Shown: positions 24,915 through 34,160, counted from the first letter of the stretch. The stretch is DNA of 64,000 nucleotides from Streptosporangium canum (GCF_900113865.1 NZ_FOQY01000040.1:1-64000), one strand, 5' to 3'. Notes: generated by a model from the sequence alone, not told the origin. Program-made: numbers and translations.

Positions 24915-26662
24915 GCGGCGCCGCTCCAGCGGTCGGCGAGGTCGGCGAGCAGCGGGACGAGCTCGGCGTCCTCCGAGGTGGCCAGCGCCGAGCGCGTCAC
25001 GCCGGCCGCGCGGGCGTAGCTCTCGGCCTGCTCGGCCGCCCAGTTCCCGGTACGGCCCAGCGCGCCCGCCAGCAGCCCGGCCACGTGCGGCGCGGCGCCC
25101 GCGCCCCCGTCGGCCGTCTCCAGGCCGGCCCGGCTGCGGCGCCGCAGCACGTCGTCGACGGTCATCGCGGCCTCGTGCCGCGCGGCGTACAGGACCTCGG
25201 CCGCCAGCAGCGACGGCGCGCCCGGCACGGGCTCCAGCAGCGCGGGGTCCCGGCGCCCCGTGGCGAGCAGCGCGGGGTAGTCCGAGCCGTAGCGCTGCGC
25301 CAGCCGTTCCACGGCCCGCACCGGAAGCCCGGCGGCCAGGGCCGCGGAGTCGCGGCGGGCCCAGGCCTGGGCGAAGCCGCTGGAGCCCACGAGCCCGAGG
25401 TGCTCGGTGGCGGAGGCGCGGGGCGCGGGCAGCCCGGCGACGGCGGCGTCGACCGCGTCGCGGGCCATCACCCGGTAGGTGGTGAGCTTGCCGCCGGCCA
25501 CGACGACGCAGCCGGGCGCGACCTCCCTGACCACGTGCTCGCGGCTGATCGCCTGAGTCTTCTGCCGGTCGGGCTGGTCCACCAGCGGACGCAGGCCGGC
25601 GTAGACGCCGAGCACGTCCTCGGGGACCAGCGGCTCGCGCAGCCAGTGGTTGGCCTGCTCCAGCAGGTAGCGGACGTCGGCGCCGGTGGGCAGCACCGGA
25701 CCGGGGCCGATCTCCCACGGGGTGTCGGTGGTGCCGAGCAGGACGACATCGCCGGTGGGGATGACGAACAGCACCGAGCTGGGCGTCCGGGCGATCAGGG
25801 CGCTGTCCATCGGCAGCCGCTCGCGGGGGAGCACCAGGTGCACGCCCTTGGAGGCCCGCACGCGCACCTGACCGGTGCCGAGCATCTTCTGGGTCAGCCC
25901 CGACCAGGGGCCGGTCGCCAGCACCACCCGGCGGGCGCGGACGGTGAACTGCTCCCCGGAGAGGGTGTCGGTGCAGGTGGCCACGGTGTGCCCGGGGCGG
26001 GTGGCCAGGCCGGTGACCTGGACCCGGCTGAGCACGGTGGCGCCCTCACGCGCCGCCGTACGGGCCAGGGCGAGCACCAGCCGGGCGTCGTCGACGTGGC
26101 CGTCGTCGTAGGACAGCGCGCCGACCGCGGCGTCCGGGCGGAGCTGGGGCGCCTGCCTGAGCAGGGCCCGCCGGGTGAGGTGGCGGTGGCGGCGGAAGCC
26201 GTGCCGGTCACCGATCCCGGCGAGGGCGTCGTAGAGGGTCAGCCCGGCCCCCACGTAGCCGCGTTCCCACACCCGGTGGGTCAGCGGATACAGGAAGGAC
26301 ATCCGGCGCACCAGGTGCGGCGCCAGGTCCTGGAGCAGGCCGCGCTCGTGCAACGCCTCGCGGACCAGCCCGAACTCCAGCTGTTCCAGGTAGCGCACGC
26401 CTCCGTGCAGCAGGCGGCTGGAGTTGCTGGAGGTGCCCGAGGCGAGGTCGCCGCCCTCCAGCAGGGCGGTGGTCAGGCCCCGGGAGGCCGCGTCGAGCGC
26501 CGCTCCCGCGCCGGTGGCGCCGCCGCCGACCACCAGGACGTCCAGGAGGTCGCGGGTCAGCTCGGTCAGGTCGCAGTCGCGGCGCAGCGGGTCGAGCGCG
26601 GCGCCGGCGCCGAAGGGCAGCCCGGCCGCGAACGGCTCGGGCCCGTCGTGGGCAGATGTCAT
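24911..26662 (-). CDS. glpD: Glycerol-3-phosphate dehydrogenase (FAD-dependent)
   Basis: 583 residues from the ATG at 26662 (GGGAGCGAG upstream); an in-frame GTG at 26677 is less likely. It oxidises sn-glycerol 3-phosphate to dihydroxyacetone phosphate at the membrane and passes electrons to quinone. The N-terminal FAD-binding motif DVLVVGGGATGAGAALDAAS is followed by SNSSRLLHGGVRYLEQLEFG, VGALSYDDGHVDDARLVLAL, the substrate-region LLGTTDTPWE, and a C-terminal DAO_C helical domain (residues about 400-580). The length is normal for actinobacterial GlpD. It lies 11 nt after the DUF2804 gene and upstream of glpK, so glycerol breakdown is built into this operon. Confidence 0.92.
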   Translation of the reverse strand: MTSAHDGPEPFAAGLPFGAGAALDPLRRDCDLTELTRDLLDVLVVGGGATGAGAALDAASRGLTTALLEGGDLASGTSSNSSRLLHGGVRYLEQLEFGLVREALHERGLLQDLAPHLVRRMSFLYPLTHRVWERGYVGAGLTLYDALAGIGDRHGFRRHRHLTRRALLRQAPQLRPDAAVGALSYDDGHVDDARLVLALARTAAREGATVLSRVQVTGLATRPGHTVATCTDTLSGEQFTVRARRVVLATGPWSGLTQKMLGTGQVRVRASKGVHLVLPRERLPMDSALIARTPSSVLFVIPTGDVVLLGTTDTPWEIGPGPVLPTGADVRYLLEQANHWLREPLVPEDVLGVYAGLRPLVDQPDRQKTQAISREHVVREVAPGCVVVAGGKLTTYRVMARDAVDAAVAGLPAPRASATEHLGLVGSSGFAQAWARRDSAALAAGLPVRAVERLAQRYGSDYPALLATGRRDPALLEPVPGAPSLLAAEVLYAARHEAAMTVDDVLRRRSRAGLETADGGAGAAPHVAGLLAGALGRTGNWAAEQAESYARAAGVTRSALATSEDAELVPLLADLADRWSGAA

Positions 26663-26673
26663 CTCTCGCTCCC

Positions 26674-27705
26674 TCACCAGCGCCGCTGCACTTCTTCGGC
26701 CCAGCCGTACAGGTTGTCGATCTCGACGGCGGTCCCGTCGTCGGCGATGACGGTGCCGCGGTAGTGGCCGAAGGCCTGGTCCTCGCGGCTGTGCAGGTAG
26801 AGCCGGGTGATGTCGGCCGACCGGACGTGCTCGGGGACGAACTCCAGGTCCACCCGCTCACCCGTGATCTTCCAGGGCGCCATCCAGTCGGAGGTGTCGT
26901 AGCGCCAGACCAGCTCTTCGCTGATCTTGTGCAGCCGGCCGTCGAGGAACAGGCCGTTCTCGACGCTTCCGGTGCCGTCGGTCCACTTGCCGCCGATCTG
27001 GACGCCGACCTCGCGCCCGCGGGACCGTCCGGCCGCCGCGCCCCAGTTCCACAGGATGTTGCCCGGCCAGCGTCCGCGCCCGTGGTCCAGGGTGGCCAGG
27101 GTGTCGTCGGTGGAGAGCCTGATGCGGCGGCCGTTGACGACCAGCGTGCCCTCGGCGGGCCGTCCGAGGTCCTTGACGGTGTACTGGAAGCGCCGGGAGG
27201 ACCAGGGCACCACCACCGCCAGGCTGTCCCTGCCCTCGATCCGGTGGACCATCAGGTCGGCGTCGAACTCGGGCGACTTCAGCCGGAGCCGGGTGCCCTC
27301 GGCGGTCTCGTCGACGGCGATCCTGAGCGACCCCTTGCCGATCCGGACGCTGCCCTCGCCGCTGCGCTCGGAGAAGGAGGTGCCCCGGCTCGGCACGATG
27401 AGGCTCCGGCTGGAGACGTCCTTCCTCGTGGTCCGGTCCAGGTACCACGCCCCCTCACTGGCCAGGTAGTCGAGGCTGGAGGCGCTGAAGGCGAAGACGT
27501 GCTCGGGGCTGGTCAGGCACCAGTATTCCCAGCGCATCGTGCGGCCCCAGCCGCGGATGTTGGTCCGGTGCAGGGGGGTACGGCTCCAGCCGACGGCGGC
27601 CGGGTTGAGGCGCCCGTCGGGACGGCAGAGGTCCACGCGGGTGGTGATCTCCCGCTCGGTGACCCGGCGGGAGACGTCCTTCGCCGGGGCGGCGTCGCCG
27701 GTCAT
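26674..27705 (-). CDS. DUF2804 domain-containing protein
   Basis: 343 residues. The start at ATG 27705 overlaps the stop of the aldehyde dehydrogenase gene (ATGA). The sequence matches the DUF2804 family: LNPAAVGWSRTPLHRTNIRG at the N-terminus, then MRWEYWCLTSPEHVFAFSAS, and conserved WNWGAAAGRSRGREVGVQIG and TGSVENGLFLDGRLHKISEE. It is beta-rich, with no signal peptide and no assigned reaction. The presence of DUF2804 in operons for lipid or sugar catabolism suggests a carbohydrate or lipid-binding role, which I cannot verify. It is tightly coupled to its neighbours on both sides. Confidence 0.8.
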   Translation of the reverse strand: MTGDAAPAKDVSRRVTEREITTRVDLCRPDGRLNPAAVGWSRTPLHRTNIRGWGRTMRWEYWCLTSPEHVFAFSASSLDYLASEGAWYLDRTTRKDVSSRSLIVPSRGTSFSERSGEGSVRIGKGSLRIAVDETAEGTRLRLKSPEFDADLMVHRIEGRDSLAVVVPWSSRRFQYTVKDLGRPAEGTLVVNGRRIRLSTDDTLATLDHGRGRWPGNILWNWGAAAGRSRGREVGVQIGGKWTDGTGSVENGLFLDGRLHKISEELVWRYDTSDWMAPWKITGERVDLEFVPEHVRSADITRLYLHSREDQAFGHYRGTVIADDGTAVEIDNLYGWAEEVQRRW

Positions 27706-29135
27706 CGGCCCAGCCCCACGCTGACGTACTTGTACTCCACGAAATCCTCCACTCCGTGATGGCCGCCCTCGCGGCCGTATCCACTGCCCTTGACCCCGCC
27801 GAACGGCCCCTGCGGCGGGGCGAGCGGGGCTCCGTTGACCGAGACGATGCCGAACTGCAGGTCCTCGCAGACGCGCACGACCCGGGCCAGGTCGCGCGTC
27901 CACAGATAGGCGGCCAGGCCGTACGGCGTGGCGTTGGCCCTGGCCACGACCTCCCCGGTGGACTCACCGTCGCCGAAGGTCAGGACCGGGGCGACCGGGC
28001 CGAAGGTCTCCTCCCGGCACAGGAGCATCTCGTCGGTGACGCCGGTCAGGACCGTGGGCGGGTGGAGCCTGCCGGGCCCCTCCCGGCGGGTCGTCGCCAG
28101 CCGGGCGCCGTGCGCCAGCGCGTCCTCGATGTGCCGCCGGACCTTGGCGAGCGCCCGGTCGTCGATCAGCGGGCCCATCGTGACGCCGGGGTCCGCGCCG
28201 TTGCCCACGGTGATCGCCTCGGCCAGCTTGACCAGCTCGTCGGTGAACTCCGCGGCGACGGACTCGTGCACGTAGATCCGGTTGGGGGAGGTGCAGGCCT
28301 GGCCGGCGTTCATGAACTTGCTCCGGGCCACGCCCGCGGCGGCGGCGGCCACGTCGGCGTCGGGGAAGACGAGCACCGGGGCGTGGCCGCCCAGCTCGAC
28401 GCTGAGCCGTTTGACGTCGTCGGCGCTCTGCCGGATCAGGTTCTTGCCGACCGCCGTCGAACCGGTGAACGAGATCTTCCTGACCCGCGGATCGGCCATG
28501 ATCGCCTCGGCGAACTCCTGTGGCCGGGCCGTGGTGACCAGGTTGAACACGCCCGGCGGGAAGCCCGCCTCGGTCAGGCACTCGGCGACCGCGATGGCCG
28601 ACAGCGGGGTGAGCTCGGAGGGTTTGAGCACCACCGTGCACCCCGCGGCGAGGGCCGGGCCCAGTTTGCGGGTGATCATCGAGACCGGGAAGTTCCAGGG
28701 GGTGATCGCCGCGACGACGCCCACCGGTTCCGGCAGCAGCCAGATGCGGGTGTCGGTGCTGGTGGAGGGGATGGTCTCGCCGTACACGCGGCGCGTCTCC
28801 TCGGCGGCCCACAGGAGGTGGTCGGCTCCCGCGACCACCTCGCCGGTGGCCTCCGCCAGGGGCTTGCCCTGCTCGGCGGTCATGACCGCGCCGATCGCCC
28901 CGGCCCGTCCGGCCAGCAGCTCGGCGGCCCGGCGCATGATTGCGGCGCGCTCGTGGGCGGGCATGGCACGCCAGGCGGGGAGGGCGGCGGCCGCCGCGTC
29001 GACGGCCTCGGCCGTCAGCCTCCCGTCGCAGTCGGCGACTTCGGCGATCGTCTCGCCGGTCGCCGGGTCGGTCACCGGGAAACGCGCCGCCGCGTCCCGC
29101 CAGCGCCCTCCGACGAGTGCCTGTCCTGTCTTCAT
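27702..29135 (-). CDS. NAD(P)-dependent aldehyde dehydrogenase (succinate-semialdehyde/2-oxoglutarate-semialdehyde type)
   Basis: 477 residues of the ALDH superfamily. The Rossmann region shows PVGVVAAITPWNFPVSMITR, then KPSELTPLSA. The active site has Glu in SVELGGHAPVLVF and Cys in FMNAGQACTSPNR. The C-terminal PQGPFGGVKGSGYGREGG is typical of the GabD and aldA branch. Succinate semialdehyde, glutarate semialdehyde and 2-oxoglutarate semialdehyde are all possible substrates. With an enolase-superfamily dehydratase upstream and a glutaryl-CoA module downstream, a semialdehyde of C4-C5 size is likely (inference). The start overlaps the stop of the GntR gene (ATGA). Confidence 0.9.
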   Translation of the reverse strand: MKTGQALVGGRWRDAAARFPVTDPATGETIAEVADCDGRLTAEAVDAAAAALPAWRAMPAHERAAIMRRAAELLAGRAGAIGAVMTAEQGKPLAEATGEVVAGADHLLWAAEETRRVYGETIPSTSTDTRIWLLPEPVGVVAAITPWNFPVSMITRKLGPALAAGCTVVLKPSELTPLSAIAVAECLTEAGFPPGVFNLVTTARPQEFAEAIMADPRVRKISFTGSTAVGKNLIRQSADDVKRLSVELGGHAPVLVFPDADVAAAAAGVARSKFMNAGQACTSPNRIYVHESVAAEFTDELVKLAEAITVGNGADPGVTMGPLIDDRALAKVRRHIEDALAHGARLATTRREGPGRLHPPTVLTGVTDEMLLCREETFGPVAPVLTFGDGESTGEVVARANATPYGLAAYLWTRDLARVVRVCEDLQFGIVSVNGAPLAPPQGPFGGVKGSGYGREGGHHGVEDFVEYKYVSVGLGR

Positions 29136-29812
29136 GTCTCACCGTCCATCGCTTCGATCAATGCGTTCATCGCGGCCGTCTCGTGGGCGTGCTGCAGCTC
29201 GCTCGCGCGGGCGATGTCCCCTTCGACGAGCGCGTCCCTTATCGCCACATGCTCGGCGTGGGACTTGGGAAGCCGCCAGGGGACCAGCCGGAAGCCGCGC
29301 TGGGCCGTCTCGGTCTTCGACCACAGGCCCACCAGCATCCGGTGCACCAGCCGGGACTGCTCGGTGTCGCAGATCAGCGAGTGGAACCGGCGGTTCAGCC
29401 GGGCGAACGAGGCGACGTCGCCGCCGTCGATGGCCACGGCCGAGGCCGCGAGGACCTCGTCTATCGCCAGCAGCCTCTGACCGCTGAGCGGGGCCGGGTG
29501 GAGCTGGAGGGCCAGGGAGGCCAGCGCGGCGCGGATGCCGTACAGCTCCCGCACGTTCTCCACGGTGAAGTCGGCGACCACCGCGCCGATGTGCGGGCGC
29601 TCGACGAGCCACTCCTCGGAGACGAGCTGCTTGATGGCCTCACGTACCGGGGTGTCGCTGATGCCGACGGCCTGGGCCACCACCCTGGTGAGGATCTTCG
29701 TGCCGGGCGGGGCCTGGCCCGACATGATCATTTGCTTGATGTGCTCGGCCGCGAGCTCTGCCTTGGTGCGGAACGGCTGCGGCCGCTCCGGCGGGGGGAA
29801 CATCTCTGTCAT
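29132..29812 (-). CDS. GntR family transcriptional regulator (FCD subfamily)
   Basis: 226 residues. An N-terminal winged helix-turn-helix (KILTRVVAQAVGISDTPVRE, then AIKQLVSEEWLVE) at about residues 38-75 is followed by an FCD all-helical effector domain: YGIRAALASLALQLHPAPLS, then FHSLICDTEQSRLVHRMLVG and HAEHVAIRDALVEGD. The metal and ligand His residues (FHSLI, HAEH) are in place. FCD regulators sense carboxylates such as sugar acids, lactate and pyruvate. The gene lies inside the operon between the dehydratase and aldehyde dehydrogenase genes, so it is expected to control the whole unit through the palindromes at 35358-35407. Confidence 0.9.
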   Translation of the reverse strand: MTEMFPPPERPQPFRTKAELAAEHIKQMIMSGQAPPGTKILTRVVAQAVGISDTPVREAIKQLVSEEWLVERPHIGAVVADFTVENVRELYGIRAALASLALQLHPAPLSGQRLLAIDEVLAASAVAIDGGDVASFARLNRRFHSLICDTEQSRLVHRMLVGLWSKTETAQRGFRLVPWRLPKSHAEHVAIRDALVEGDIARASELQHAHETAAMNALIEAMDGET

Positions 29813-29828
29813 CGGTCTCAGACACCCC

Positions 29829-30989
29829 TCAGACCCGTTGGACGGTCAGCGGCTCGATCGCCGCGCGGTCCAGCTCTACACCCAGACCGGGGAGATCCGG
29901 AACGGCTACCAGCCCGGTGGAATCGGGCAGGAGCGGCTTGGTGAGCATGACGTGGAAAACCTCCGGAATGATCACTGGAGGATCGTAGGGGTATTCCAGC
30001 CAGTCGCAGTTGGGCAGCGAGGCGCACAGCTGCAGGTTGCCCGCCACACCGAGTCCGGTGGCCCAGGCGTGCGGGATGACCCGGCGGTGTTTGGCCGCGG
30101 CCATCGCGCCGAAGTCGCGCAGGGCGGCGATGTCCTCGCTCTCGTTGGCGTCCGGCTGGTAGATGGTGAAGCAGTCGTCCTCCAGCATCCGGACGAGCTG
30201 GCCGATGCCCCGGTTGTGCTCGCCTCCGGCGATGGGGATCGGCGAGGCCGCGGTGAGCTCGCGCAGCGCGCGGTAGTCGTGGCGGGGGAGCGGCTCCTCC
30301 AGCCAGGCGACGTCGAGGTCGGCCAGCTCCCGCGCGGTGGTCAGCGCCCTGTCGAAGTCCCACAGCATGCGGCTGCCGTCGGGCCGGTAGCGCCAGCGCG
30401 CCGCCGCCTGGTTGGCGTCCACCATGATGGCGACCTCCGGGCCGACGGCCTCGCGGACCGCCGCGACCTGGGCGACGTCCTCGGCGATCGTGTCGGCGTG
30501 GACGCGCAGCTTCACCCCGGCGAAGCCCTCCGACACCACGCGCAGCGCGTCCTCGGCCCGTTGCTCGGGAGCGCGGACCTCGCCGAAGCTGGCGTAGGCG
30601 CGGACCTTGCCGGCGTGCCCGCCCCAGAGCTTGTACAGCGGGCGGCCGCAGGCCTTGCCCACCGCGTCCCAGACGGCCACGCCCACCACCCACGGGCGCG
30701 GGAAGACGTACTCGGCCACGTAGCGCAGGTGGTTGGCGATGTGTCCGGTGGCGAACAGGTCCATCCCGACCAGCCGGGGCCGGATCCATCCCCTGATGGT
30801 CTCCAGCAGCAGCGGTCCGGTTTCGTGCCCCATGTCGCCGCCCGAGACGCCGATCACGCCCTCGTCGGTCTCGACCTCGACGATCACGGCGGACATGCTC
30901 CGGTGGGCGCCCTCGGGAGCCCACGACGGGACGAACGGGCGCGGGTAGGGCAGCTCGATGAGGCGTGCCCGGACATCTCGGATTCTCAT
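29829..30989 (-). CDS. Mandelate racemase/muconate lactonizing (enolase superfamily) dehydratase
   Basis: 386 residues. The N-terminal capping domain (MRIRDVRARLIELPYPRPFV) leads to the modified TIM barrel: GFAGVKLRVHADT (Lys base region), AIMVDANQAAARW (Mg ligand Asp), AWLEEPLPRHDY (Glu ligand), PIAGGEHNRGIG (Glu ligand) and IPHAWATGLG (His). The family removes an alpha proton from a sugar acid or other carboxylate. Here, beside a sugar ABC importer and an oxidoreductase, it probably dehydrates an aldonate or uronate. The exact sugar acid cannot be read from motifs. It starts at the ATG at 30989, overlapping the stop of the permease gene (ATGA). Confidence 0.88.
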   Translation of the reverse strand: MRIRDVRARLIELPYPRPFVPSWAPEGAHRSMSAVIVEVETDEGVIGVSGGDMGHETGPLLLETIRGWIRPRLVGMDLFATGHIANHLRYVAEYVFPRPWVVGVAVWDAVGKACGRPLYKLWGGHAGKVRAYASFGEVRAPEQRAEDALRVVSEGFAGVKLRVHADTIAEDVAQVAAVREAVGPEVAIMVDANQAAARWRYRPDGSRMLWDFDRALTTARELADLDVAWLEEPLPRHDYRALRELTAASPIPIAGGEHNRGIGQLVRMLEDDCFTIYQPDANESEDIAALRDFGAMAAAKHRRVIPHAWATGLGVAGNLQLCASLPNCDWLEYPYDPPVIIPEVFHVMLTKPLLPDSTGLVAVPDLPGLGVELDRAAIEPLTVQRV

Positions 30990-31855
30990 CCCTTGGTCGC
31001 TCCGTCCGCGAGACCCTTGATCAGGTACTTCTGCACGGCCAGGGCGAAGATCACCACGGGAAGCACGGTGAGCGTGCCCACGGCGGCCAGGGGGCCCCAG
31101 AGCCCGCCGTGTTCGGTGTCGGCCGCGATCCCCGCGATGGCCACCGGGATGGTGACGGCCTTGTCGTTGGTGAGGATCAGGGCGAACAGCAGCTCCTCCC
31201 AGGCCAGGATGATGCAGAAGATCAGCGTGGAGACCATGCCGGTGAGGCTGCACGGCACGATGATCCGGAAGAACGCCCCGAACCGGGAGCAGCCGTCGAT
31301 CATCGCGGCCTCCTCCAGCTCCTTGGGCAGGCTCTTGAAGAACGCGCGCATCAGCCAGACGACGTACGGGACCAGGAAGGTCACGTAGGCGAGGATCACG
31401 GTGATGTACTGGTCGGTCAGCCCCATCTTGCGGGCCACCAGGAACATCGGCACGACCAGCGCGATCGGCGGCACCGCGCGCGAGGCCAGGATGAGGCCGC
31501 CCACGACGCCCGCGCCGCGCATCCTCATCCGGGACAGCGCGTACCCGGCCATCGACCCGGCGACCATCGAGATGATCGACGCGCCCGCCGCCACGATGAT
31601 CGTGTTGATCATGCGAGGCAGGATGCGGGCCTGGTGGAAGTAGCTGACGTAGTTGTCGAAGGTGACCGTGCTGATCCACTTCGGCGGGACGGTGAAGATG
31701 TCCTTGGGCAGCTTGAACGAGATGCTGACCATGTAGATCACGGGGTACAGGAAGGCCAGCGTGACCAGGATCGCGGCGGCGATCGTCGCGATCCGTCCCA
31801 GGCTGCTCCGGCCGGTCCCGCGGCCCTTCGGCGCCGGGGCGGTGGTGCTCACCAT
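30986..31855 (-). CDS. Carbohydrate ABC transporter permease (MalG type)
   Basis: 289 residues with six predicted transmembrane helices. The EAA loop that contacts the ATPase is clear: ELEEAAMIDGCSRFGAFFRI, followed by IVPCSLTGMVSTLIFCIILA. The N-terminal YPVIYMVSISFKLPKDIF is typical of MalG and SugB proteins. No ATPase gene is in this operon, so the shared MsiK-type ATPase, common in actinobacteria, is probably used (inference). The start is either ATG 31855 (GGAG upstream) or GTG 31852; it overlaps the MalF-like gene's end. Confidence 0.92.
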   Translation of the reverse strand: MVSTTAPAPKGRGTGRSSLGRIATIAAAILVTLAFLYPVIYMVSISFKLPKDIFTVPPKWISTVTFDNYVSYFHQARILPRMINTIIVAAGASIISMVAGSMAGYALSRMRMRGAGVVGGLILASRAVPPIALVVPMFLVARKMGLTDQYITVILAYVTFLVPYVVWLMRAFFKSLPKELEEAAMIDGCSRFGAFFRIIVPCSLTGMVSTLIFCIILAWEELLFALILTNDKAVTIPVAIAGIAADTEHGGLWGPLAAVGTLTVLPVVIFALAVQKYLIKGLADGATKG

Positions 31856-32805
31856 CGGTTCTCCAGACGACGGCTGATGCGGAACAGGAAGTAGGTGAGG
31901 ATCATCGTGATGATCAGCACCAGCGTGGCCATCGAGGAGGCCGAGCCGAACTCCAGGCCGCGGAACCCCTTCTCGTAGATGTAGAGGTTCACCACGTTGG
32001 TGGCGTTGCCGGGGCCGCCCTTGGTGGCGGCGAGCGCGATGTCGAACATCTTCACCGCGCCGAGCCAGCGGACCACGAAGGCCGCGGCCATCACCGGCAC
32101 CAGCAGCGGCAGCGTGACGTGCCACATCGTCTGCCACCGGGTGGCGCCGTCGGACTTCGCCGCCTCGTACACGTCGCCGGGCAGGGCCATGATCCCGGCC
32201 GCGGCGATGAGGACCACGAACGGCGTCCACCGCCAGGTGTCGATCAGGATGACGCTGGCCATGGCGAGATTCGGGTCGCCGATCCATTCCACCGGCCCGA
32301 CGCCGACCAGGCCGAGCGTGTAGTTGACCACGCCCCAGAGCGGGTCGAGCAGCATCCGCCAGATACCGCCGGCCACGACCGGTGCGACCACCATCGGGAT
32401 GAGGAACAGCGCGCGCAGCACGCCGCGGCCCCGCCACTCCACGTTGAGCAGGAAGGCGATGGCGAACCCGAGGATCATCTGCAGCGGCAGCGCGATCACC
32501 AGGTAGATCCCGGTGACCTTGAGCGACTCCAGGAAGCCCGGGTCCTTCAGGACCGCCTCGTAGTTCTTCCAGCCCACCCAGCCGGTGGGCTGGAAGAGCG
32601 CCAGGTCGAAGTCGGAGAAGCTCACCCAGAGCGTGTAGAAGATCGGATAGAGCAGCATGCCCGCCAGCAGGACGAGCGCCGGGGTCATGAACAACCACGC
32701 GGTGCCGGGCTCGCCGAGCCGGAACCGCCGTCCGGGGGTGTTCCCGGAACCCCGGACGGGGGCCTTGGCGGCCCCCGTCCGGCGCGCGGGAGTGGAGACA
32801 CTCAC
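31849..32805 (-). CDS. Carbohydrate ABC transporter permease (MalF/UgpA type)
   Basis: 318 residues with six transmembrane helices and the conserved EAA motif DVYEAAKSDGATRWQTMWHV, then TLPLLVPVMAAAFVVRWLGA. It starts at GTG 32805, which overlaps the stop of the solute-binding gene (GTGA); the longer frame reading into that gene is a shadow. It forms the translocation pore with the MalG-type protein and takes substrate from the lipoprotein encoded next to it. Confidence 0.92.
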   Translation of the reverse strand: MSVSTPARRTGAAKAPVRGSGNTPGRRFRLGEPGTAWLFMTPALVLLAGMLLYPIFYTLWVSFSDFDLALFQPTGWVGWKNYEAVLKDPGFLESLKVTGIYLVIALPLQMILGFAIAFLLNVEWRGRGVLRALFLIPMVVAPVVAGGIWRMLLDPLWGVVNYTLGLVGVGPVEWIGDPNLAMASVILIDTWRWTPFVVLIAAAGIMALPGDVYEAAKSDGATRWQTMWHVTLPLLVPVMAAAFVVRWLGAVKMFDIALAATKGGPGNATNVVNLYIYEKGFRGLEFGSASSMATLVLIITMILTYFLFRISRRLENRW

Positions 32806-34160
32806 TGCTGGTAGCCCTTGGACTTCAGCAGCTCGGTGACGTCCTTCGCCGCCTGGTCGATCGCCTGTTCCGCGGTCGCCTGACCGGACATCGCCCGGCT
32901 CGTCTGCAGGGCGAGGATCTGCTGGACCGCGTCGGACTCGGGGAGCCGCGGGCGCCACATCTTGTTCTTGTCCACCACGGTGTAGCCGTCCTTGAGCGCC
33001 TTGTAGACGGGGGCGGCCCACTCGGCCGGCGGGGTGCCGTCCAGCGAGGAGTTACGCGCCGGGAACGTTCCGAACGCGCTCCCGGTGAACTTCTCGCCCT
33101 CCTTGGAGGTGACCCACTGCAGCCACGTCCACGCGGCGGCCGGGTGCTGCGACTTCTTGGCGACGCCCGCCGACCAGATACCGCGGTGCGCGCCCGGACC
33201 GGCCGAACCGGCCGGGAGGGTGGTGACGCCGACCTCCTCGGGCGTCAGCGTGGTGGACGCCTTGTCCACCGCCGAGCCCTTGTAGACGCTGCCCCACATG
33301 AACATGGTGGCGGTCCTGCCCTGGCGGAAGGCCTCGAGCGGCTCGTTGAACTGGTAGGTGCTCGCCCCCGGCGGGGCGTACTTCAGCAGGTCGACGTGGG
33401 TCTGCAGGGCCTTCACGCCGGTCTCGTTGTCGAAGGCGACCTTGAGGTTGTCATCCAGCAGCGCCACGCCGTTGGAGTTCAGGACGGTCTGCCAGATCGT
33501 CGGGGTGAGCGGGTCCTTGGTGAAGTAGGTGCCGACCGCCCAGGCGTCGGTCTTCCCGTCGCCGTCGGTGTCCTGGACCAGCTTCTCGGCGTCCTTGAAG
33601 TACTGCTCCCACGTCGTCTCCGCCGTGGGCTCCTTGACGCCGGCCTTCTTGTACAGCGTCTTGTTGTAGAGCATCAGCAGCAGGTTGGAGCGGACCGGGA
33701 CGGCGTACTGCTTGCCCTCCCACTCGCCCGCGGCGAGCGGGGAGGGGTTGAAGTCGGCCCAGTCGTAGCCCGGGTCGGTCCACTTGGTCACGTCGGCCTT
33801 GAGGTCCATCAGGCCGCCGGTCTTGGCGAGCTGCGGAATCCAGGAGTCGTCGCCGAGCACCACGTCGTACGTCGCGGTGGGCCCGGTCAGCTCCAGCATG
33901 GTCTTGGGAAGCTGGTCGTTGTACGGCACGCCGTCCACCGAGACCTTGATGTTCGGGTACTTCTTGTTGAACTCGGGGACCAGCTGGTCCTGCCACTGCT
34001 TGGCGAAGGCGTCGTTGGCGATGACCCTGATCGACACGGGGTTCTCCGCCGTGCCGAGCCCGCCGCCGTCGGCGGAGACCTCGGGTGCCGTCGAGCCGCA
34101 AGCTGTGATCGTCAGGCCGAGCGCGGTGGCTGCCGCGGCCAGCCGGAGGGAACGGCGCAT
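32802..34160 (-). CDS. Sugar ABC transporter substrate-binding lipoprotein
   Basis: 452 residues. The start is the ATG at 34160, with AGGAGG 7 nt upstream. The signal peptide MRRSLRLAAAATALGLTITACGS carries the lipobox ITAC, so the mature protein is lipid-anchored. The fold is family 1 of extracellular solute-binding proteins: NDAFAKQWQDQLVPEFNKKY, VPVRSNLLLMLYNKTLYKKA, EPLEAFRQGRTATMFMWGS, and a C-terminal helix AKDVTELLKSKGYQQ. Such proteins bind oligosaccharides, monosaccharides or glycerol phosphates. The ligand here is unknown, but the operon suggests a sugar acid, polyol or glycerol derivative. Confidence 0.92.
   Translation of the reverse strand: MRRSLRLAAAATALGLTITACGSTAPEVSADGGGLGTAENPVSIRVIANDAFAKQWQDQLVPEFNKKYPNIKVSVDGVPYNDQLPKTMLELTGPTATYDVVLGDDSWIPQLAKTGGLMDLKADVTKWTDPGYDWADFNPSPLAAGEWEGKQYAVPVRSNLLLMLYNKTLYKKAGVKEPTAETTWEQYFKDAEKLVQDTDGDGKTDAWAVGTYFTKDPLTPTIWQTVLNSNGVALLDDNLKVAFDNETGVKALQTHVDLLKYAPPGASTYQFNEPLEAFRQGRTATMFMWGSVYKGSAVDKASTTLTPEEVGVTTLPAGSAGPGAHRGIWSAGVAKKSQHPAAAWTWLQWVTSKEGEKFTGSAFGTFPARNSSLDGTPPAEWAAPVYKALKDGYTVVDKNKMWRPRLPESDAVQQILALQTSRAMSGQATAEQAIDQAAKDVTELLKSKGYQQ

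Larger units (their letters stand above)
24736..24920. repeat. 62/63-bp tandem repeats between glpD and glpK
   Basis: The motif GGTGCGGTGGCGGGTCATNC starts at 24772, 24835 and 24897, with periods of 63 and 62 bp. Part of it (GGTCATACGGCGCCTCCCC) also covers the glpK start at about 24735. In minus-strand terms each copy carries a Shine-Dalgarno-like GGGGAG, then ATGACCCGCC. Copy 24897 holds the glpD stop. Confidence 0.85.
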
